This document shows, piece by piece, positions 4,813-7,669 of a DNA stretch of 7,669 bases. The translations under genes and the position numbers were made by a program. The DNA comes from an uncultured Acetatifactor sp. (GTDB lineage: Bacteria; Bacillota; Clostridia; Lachnospirales; Lachnospiraceae): the NCBI GenBank assembly GCA_910578185.1, contig CAJTPN010000040.1:1-7669 (forward strand), read 5' to 3'. How positions within the stretch are numbered: the first letter of the stretch is position 1; every line of letters begins with the position of its first letter. Below the pieces are notes generated by a model, which saw nothing but the letters and a program-made list of their open reading frames with translations, had not been told where the DNA came from and did no database searches.

Positions 4813-5460
4813 TCACCATGGGAGAGGAGAAATGTAAACGTATTGCGCAATATCCAAGCTAGAATAACTGTACATTATCCGGTTTCGACTCCAGCCATTT
4901 TGAATGTAGAGCGAATTGGAGGAATATCCAGTTGCTACAATACTATGATCTACCGCCGGATCTCCGAAATCATCGACGGATATCAATAAAAGCCTACCAC
5001 GGTCCAAATGATCTTTCATACTACTCAAGGTGTTAAAAGAAGAGCGTTCAATATCAAAGGAACAATTATTGCCAGAAGCATATGATCTAAGCCCAACATC
5101 TATCTGGTTTCTCGCAGTACCAACAGAAACAAAAGAAGAGAAACTGATATTGTTAGTATTTAGTGAGATATATAACTTTTCAAAGGTTTTATTAGTAGAT
5201 TCACCGCTTGTGCAAGAGGTTTTTCCAAGGTGAGTTAAATACCTGAAAATGCCTGTTGCAGCAGTAGGAGTACAGTGGTCATGCATACCATTGTGAGTTT
5301 TGCCATTATAAGATATAGATAGATTTTTAAAATCGTCTGTTATAGGCCAATAGAAGTCATCATCGGAGCCTAGAGGCATAATACCAGACTCCATAGAAGG
5401 TTCTGCGTCGTCAATAATGAGAGGATCAACGGAAACCTGCTCCGCGTAAGCAAATAGCAT
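4813..5460 (-). CDS. C-terminal open frame of the split peptidase (catalytic domain)
   Basis: A 215-residue frame whose first ATG (5460) lies inside an Asn codon of the upstream frame. The catalytic set is visible: Cys63 in HDHCTPTAATGIFRYL (a CxPTA helix start), His172 in AVDHSIVATGY, and Asn188 in LYIQNGWS, with DRGRLLLISVDD as the preceding strand. These match the papain-fold order Cys-His-Asn, so the active site itself is intact. As translated alone it would lack a signal peptide and stay inside the cell, which makes independent function unlikely. Confidence 0.65.
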   Translation of the reverse strand: MLFAYAEQVSVDPLIIDDAEPSMESGIMPLGSDDDFYWPITDDFKNLSISYNGKTHNGMHDHCTPTAATGIFRYLTHLGKTSCTSGESTNKTFEKLYISLNTNNISFSSFVSVGTARNQIDVGLRSYASGNNCSFDIERSSFNTLSSMKDHLDRGRLLLISVDDFGDPAVDHSIVATGYSSNSLYIQNGWSRNRIMYSYSSLDIAQYVYISPLPW

Positions 5461-5941
5461 TAGTTTGTACAGTTTCGTCTCCTATATCAATAGGGGCGTT
5501 AGATGCTAAATTAAGGTATCCTGAATCTGTAGCAATTGCATATTTAAAGCTTCCCAAGAAATAAATTTCGGTGTCTGATAGGTCGTATCCCCAATAGTTT
5601 GCCATACTATCTACTTCGCTATGACCATCAAAAGCATAACAGTAAATAGAGTAGGAACCATCGATATCATGAATTTGGATAAAGCCAGATTCAGCATCAT
5701 CTGTTAACAGGTTAAAGATATAACCATTGGGGATTCCGTCAAGGTTGAAAAGTGTGGTTGTAGTTGAAATTGTGGTGCTTTCGTTCCAGGGACAATTGGG
5801 AATAGTAGATGCAATGGCAGAAATTTGCTCAAAAACAAAGTTAGCCGGGGAAGAGTCGATAGGGGATGTCGCACCTGCGGGAAGGGATATACAAACCAAG
5901 AGACATAGGGCAGTAAGAAGAGCGAAAAACTTGCGTTTCAT
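5426..5941 (-). CDS. N-terminal open frame of the split peptidase (signal peptide and propeptide)
   Basis: A 171-residue frame starting at 5941, with AGGAGG (5949-5954 on the complement) 7 bases upstream; the longer frame from 5995 lacks such a site. Residues 1-25 are a clear Sec signal peptide: MKRK, a hydrophobic core FFALLTALCLLVCISL, then PAGATS with probable cleavage after AGA. The mature part has GYIFNLL, SGFIQIHDIDGSYSIYCYAFDGHSE and YFLGSFKYAIA, like the inhibitory propeptide strands of streptopain-type enzymes. The last ten residues after QTN (AICLRGAGFR) are probably out-of-frame sequence after the frame change. Confidence 0.65.
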   Translation of the reverse strand: MKRKFFALLTALCLLVCISLPAGATSPIDSSPANFVFEQISAIASTIPNCPWNESTTISTTTTLFNLDGIPNGYIFNLLTDDAESGFIQIHDIDGSYSIYCYAFDGHSEVDSMANYWGYDLSDTEIYFLGSFKYAIATDSGYLNLASNAPIDIGDETVQTNAICLRGAGFR

Positions 5942-6018
5942 AAAAATACCTCCTAAAGTTGAAAAGACGGCACTGCGAAATTCATTGTTCGCCAAATAAG
6001 AAGCTGTACGGCGGAATG

Positions 6019-6040
6019 CCTCTCCGGTCTTCAGGAGAGG
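6019..6040. repeat. 7-bp hairpin at the end of the membrane-protein gene
   Basis: CCTCTCC (6019-6025), 8-base loop, GGAGAGG (6034-6040). It overlaps the stop codon of the minus-strand membrane-protein gene and has no T-run on either side. It is more likely an RNA stability or processing element between cistrons than a terminator. Confidence 0.4.
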
Positions 6041-6447
6041 TCAAGATTGGGTGGCGTCCCACGCTTTTTAATCCATAAAACGGAAAAGAGAAGATGTGTG
6101 GCTATGGCACCTATGGCGAGCCAAAACGTCCACTGGAGAGTGGACAGGGTAAATTTCCAATTCTGCGTTTCGCTGATATGGGTCCGAATTGTAAACCGGC
6201 TCAAAGCGAAAACATACGAAGCTCCAGTCAAAAAATGAGCCGCCACCACGCCCCATCGCTTTTTCAAAAAAACCATCACATAATACAGGGCCACCACTAA
6301 ATAAAATTCCCATCTCATGATGTAAATTCCTCTCCAGGGAGGGCGGATGCCAGTCCCATAGCCGATACGGAACCATGGTAAAAAAACGGGAAGTAGCGCG
6401 ACAAGAAAACTGCCGTATAAAATTTTATTTGATCGTTTCATGTCCAC
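6031..6447 (-). CDS. Small integral membrane protein with four predicted helices, function unknown
   Basis: A 138-residue protein that I do not recognise. Four hydrophobic segments are clear: about 9-26 (ILYGSFLVALLPVFLPWF), 46-61, 65-82 and 107-126, with basic residues between and after them (LKKRW, WIKKRG), so both ends probably face the cytoplasm. It starts at GTG 6447 or ATG 6441; AGGAGG (6463-6468 on the complement) is 15 or 21 bases upstream, unusually far, so the start is uncertain and expression may be poor. It sits 85 bases after the amidase gene and 89 bases before the peptidase gene on the same strand. It could be an accessory, immunity or membrane-sensing partner of the flanking secreted hydrolases, but nothing in the sequence proves this. 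Confidence 0.6.
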   Translation of the reverse strand: MDMKRSNKILYGSFLVALLPVFLPWFRIGYGTGIRPPWRGIYIMRWEFYLVVALYYVMVFLKKRWGVVAAHFLTGASYVFALSRFTIRTHISETQNWKFTLSTLQWTFWLAIGAIATHLLFSVLWIKKRGTPPNLDLS

Positions 6448-6532
6448 TCTGCGTGTTTGTTACCTCCTTTGTACCCCTTTCGGTCCATGTTCTTGGTGCA
6501 GGACGCCGGATTCCTGGAAGGATATCAATGAG

Positions 6533-7255
6533 TTAAAACTGATAGATCAGATAATCGTTTAAAGTAGGCTCCAAATTTGTTCCATTGACGTCATAATCTA
6601 GCCGGTCATAGGAATGTCCGCAATACTTTGCGGTATTGCCACTCTTCTCTGTAATGATAATGGAGTGGTAAGGGACCATGGTGTCTTCGTTGCAAAGCTG
6701 TACAATGTCTCCCGCAGAGCAGACGGCAATCAGATCTGGAATCGTAGTCTTGTAATCGTATCTGGTGCATTTCCCCTGCCAAAACTTTTTAAAATCTCCG
6801 CAACTGATCCATGTGGTCGTATATCCATAGCTCTTCCATAAGCCGCTGAATTGAATGTGGAACCAATCCCTTGTGTCCGTATATTTGCCACTGGAGGAGC
6901 ATGTCCCACTCATGGGCTTTCCTCCCGCGTAGAGGCATTGGGAAACAAAATTTGTGCAGTCTCCGCCCTGGGTTATGGTCCAGGATTTATAGCTGTCACT
7001 GTAATTCTCCGCATGCTCGCGGGCGTAAGCGACGGCAGCAGCAGAATCATAACTGCTTAGAAAGGACACTCCTGCTTCTCTCTCCGCAGTAGCGGTCATA
7101 TCTATGGCCAGCATCTCATTACGGATTTCTCCTATTGTTGTCTTCAAAAAGTCCTCGTCGGTGGCAATGCTCAGCAGCCCCTCTCCGGTCAGAGCTATAT
7201 TTGTGTCAGCGTCTGTCCAATACATCAACTCCGCAGCGTTTTTATATACCGCCAT
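6533..7255 (-). CDS. Amidase_6-like (CHAP/NlpC-like fold) putative cell-wall amidase, 5' end probably lost
   Basis: A 240-residue protein whose second half carries the signature of the putative amidase domain Amidase_6: YDSAAAVAYAREHAENY (69-85), then GGDCTNFVSQCLYAGGKPM (97-115) with the likely nucleophile Cys100, AGDIVQL (181-187), PYHSIIIT (195-202) with likely His197, and GHSYDRLDY (213-221). Such domains probably cut peptide or amide bonds in the cell wall, or act in spore and envelope functions; the substrate is not known. The ATG at 7255 has no ribosome binding site. The same frame stays open upstream to a TGA at 7427-7429 with protein-like sequence (IFRALNLAIYGFLEFFNQLNTDICEQLLGD) but no ATG, GTG or TTG, and no signal peptide remains. 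The true start was therefore probably lost or moved out of frame. Confidence 0.7.
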   Translation of the reverse strand: MAVYKNAAELMYWTDADTNIALTGEGLLSIATDEDFLKTTIGEIRNEMLAIDMTATAEREAGVSFLSSYDSAAAVAYAREHAENYSDSYKSWTITQGGDCTNFVSQCLYAGGKPMSGTCSSSGKYTDTRDWFHIQFSGLWKSYGYTTTWISCGDFKKFWQGKCTRYDYKTTIPDLIAVCSAGDIVQLCNEDTMVPYHSIIITEKSGNTAKYCGHSYDRLDYDVNGTNLEPTLNDYLIYQF

Positions 7256-7357
7256 GTATGCATGAAACAGTCTGAAGTTTGGAGACGCCCTGAGAGCCTT
7301 CTCCGTATCGCCCAGTAGCTGTTCACAAATGTCTGTATTTAACTGATTGAAAAACTC

Positions 7358-7409
7358 AAGAAAGCCATAGATAGCAAGGTTTAGAGCTCTAAATATACTT
7401 GGCTTTCTT
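7358..7409. repeat. Imperfect 52-bp inverted repeat with a 14-bp palindrome inside
   Basis: AAGAAAGCCA (7358-7367) is the exact reverse complement of TGGCTTTCTT (7400-7409). Between them the 14-bp palindrome TTTAGAGCTCTAAA (7380-7393) forms a second, off-centre symmetric core. It lies within the untranslated or start-less 5' part of the amidase frame, just after the minus-strand promoter. Confidence 0.5.
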
Positions 7410-7446
7410 CCGCTAATTAGATATAGTCACAAATATTGTAAATAAT

Positions 7447-7475
7447 ATTATACAATAAGCTGTCTAGATTTACAA
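7447..7475 (-). promoter_or_regulatory. Minus-strand sigma-A promoter facing the amidase gene
   Basis: Read on the complement: -35 TTGTAA (7470-7475), 17-bp spacer, -10 TATAAT (7447-7452). The -10 is perfect and the -35 matches 4 of 6. Transcription would start near 7440. The -10 lies within an inverted repeat TATTGTA (7434-7440) / TACAATA (7451-7457), which could be a repressor site. Confidence 0.55.
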
Positions 7476-7481
7476 TAGAGA

Positions 7482-7528
7482 ATAACGGTTTACCCGTTTG
7501 CGCTATGCGTGAACGGGTAAACCGTTAT
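7482..7528. repeat. Large nested palindrome between divergent promoters
   Basis: The 17-bp arm 7482-7498 is exactly complementary to 7512-7528. Within the middle, two G-T and three more pairs extend the RNA stem to 22 bp with a TAT loop. Each arm is itself an imperfect palindrome: AACGGTTTACCCGTT (7484-7498) and AACGGGTAAACCGTT (7512-7526), giving four AACGG/CCGTT half-sites with site centres 28 bp apart. There is no T-run on either side. It could be a pair of operators for a regulator of both promoters, or a DNA-structure site for a recombinase. Confidence 0.65.
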
Positions 7529-7549
7529 GTCTATCAAAATCGAAATATC

Positions 7550-7578
7550 TTGACTGCCCCGGCAATCTATGCTATACT
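7550..7578 (+). promoter_or_regulatory. Strong rightward sigma-A promoter
   Basis: -35 TTGACT (7550-7555), 17-bp spacer, -10 TATACT (7573-7578), each one base from consensus. Transcription should start near 7585, at the foot of the hairpin described next. The gene it drives lies to the right of the window. Confidence 0.75.
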
Positions 7579-7583
7579 AAAAA

Positions 7584-7669
7584 CAGCAGGAAAAAATTTC
7601 CTGCTGACATAAAAATCGCTGGCTGTGGTCAGCGGGGAAAGGAGGGCTGCAGCACAAATCCAAGGCTCG
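7584..7669 (+). promoter_or_regulatory. Structured 5' leader with Shine-Dalgarno of a gene beyond the window
   Basis: CAGCAGGAAA (7584-7593), loop AAA, TTTCCTGCTG (7597-7606) makes a perfect 10-bp hairpin right at the expected 5' end of the RNA. A second small stem, CGCTG/CAGCG (7617-7621 with 7630-7634), follows, then AAAGGAGGG (7638-7646) and the palindrome GCTGCAGC (7646-7653). No ATG, GTG or TTG follows the Shine-Dalgarno sequence before the window ends, so the coding start is outside. The first hairpin may protect the 5' end of the message; regulation by leader folding is possible but unproven. Confidence 0.5.

Larger units (their letters stand above)
4813..5941 (-). pseudogene. Secreted papain-fold cysteine peptidase (C39/C10-like), split by a frameshift
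   Basis: Read together, two overlapping minus-strand frames describe one exported protease precursor of about 375 residues: signal peptide, a propeptide-like domain of roughly 130 residues, then a papain-fold catalytic domain with Cys, His and Asn in the right order. This resembles streptopain-type (C10) or C39-like bacterial cysteine peptidases; the exact family is uncertain. The frames overlap at 5426-5460 and are offset by one base. No stop codon intervenes before the overlap, and no slippery heptamer or ribosome binding site at a normal distance supports a second start. A one-base insertion or two-base deletion near 5460, or a sequencing error, is the simplest explanation. It would be the last gene of the minus-strand cassette, ending at the shared terminator. 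Confidence 0.7.

Noticed and set aside
5030..5233. Plus-strand open frame inside the peptidase region
   Set aside because: It lies opposite the catalytic domain, has no ribosome binding site, and shows no recognisable motif.
7482..7528. Integron attC recombination site
   Set aside because: The palindrome lacks the RYYYAAC/GTTRRRY core pair at its ends and the extrahelical bases of attC, and no integron integrase is present.

Overview
This window looks like part of a mobile genetic element (plasmid, integrative element or genomic island) from a low-to-moderate GC Gram-positive bacterium. A gut-type member of the Clostridia is the best guess. The grounds are strong AGGAGG-type ribosome binding sites, near-consensus sigma-A promoters, frequent TTG/GTG starts, and the gene families present: a primase-polymerase-like replication protein, a ParA plus ribbon-helix-helix partition pair, a toxin-antitoxin module, and Amidase_6-like and papain-fold secreted hydrolases. 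No RNA gene, transposase, integrase or CRISPR array is visible.

Left part, plus strand (1-4215): maintenance functions. Positions 1-125 hold a G/C-rich run of inverted repeats ending in a terminator-like hairpin. Next is a 476-residue replication protein (161-1591) with an archaeo-eukaryotic-primase-type catalytic core and a C-terminal helix-turn-helix. After a spacer with a tandem 11-bp repeat, a perfect 32-bp palindrome overlaps a promoter that drives three tightly packed genes: a Phd/YefM antitoxin, a RelE/ParE toxin and an unusually short RelB/DinJ-like protein. A partly decayed interval and a small DUF5348-like gene follow. A consensus promoter (TTGACA, 17 bp, TATAAT) then drives parA and an overlapping gene for a small ribbon-helix-helix partner, presumably the segregation system.

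Middle (4278-4804): a gene for an N-terminally anchored exported protein of unknown function, visibly richer in A/T than parA. It ends in a 19-bp-stem hairpin that serves as a shared terminator for converging transcription.

Right part, minus strand (7475 down to 4813): a promoter near 7447-7475 faces an Amidase_6-like gene, a four-helix membrane protein and a secreted papain-fold cysteine peptidase. The amidase frame lacks a credible start, and the peptidase is split by a +1 frame change near 5460. The locus therefore looks like a decaying cell-envelope or secretion cassette, or it carries sequence errors. Between this promoter and a rightward promoter (7550-7578) lies a striking nested palindrome (7482-7528). 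The rightward transcript has a hairpin-rich leader and a Shine-Dalgarno sequence, but its coding region lies beyond the window.

I did not find a clearly new multi-gene system. The most interesting points are the Phd-RelE-short RelB arrangement, the structured DNA before the replication gene, the nested palindrome between divergent promoters, and the amidase/membrane protein/protease cassette.
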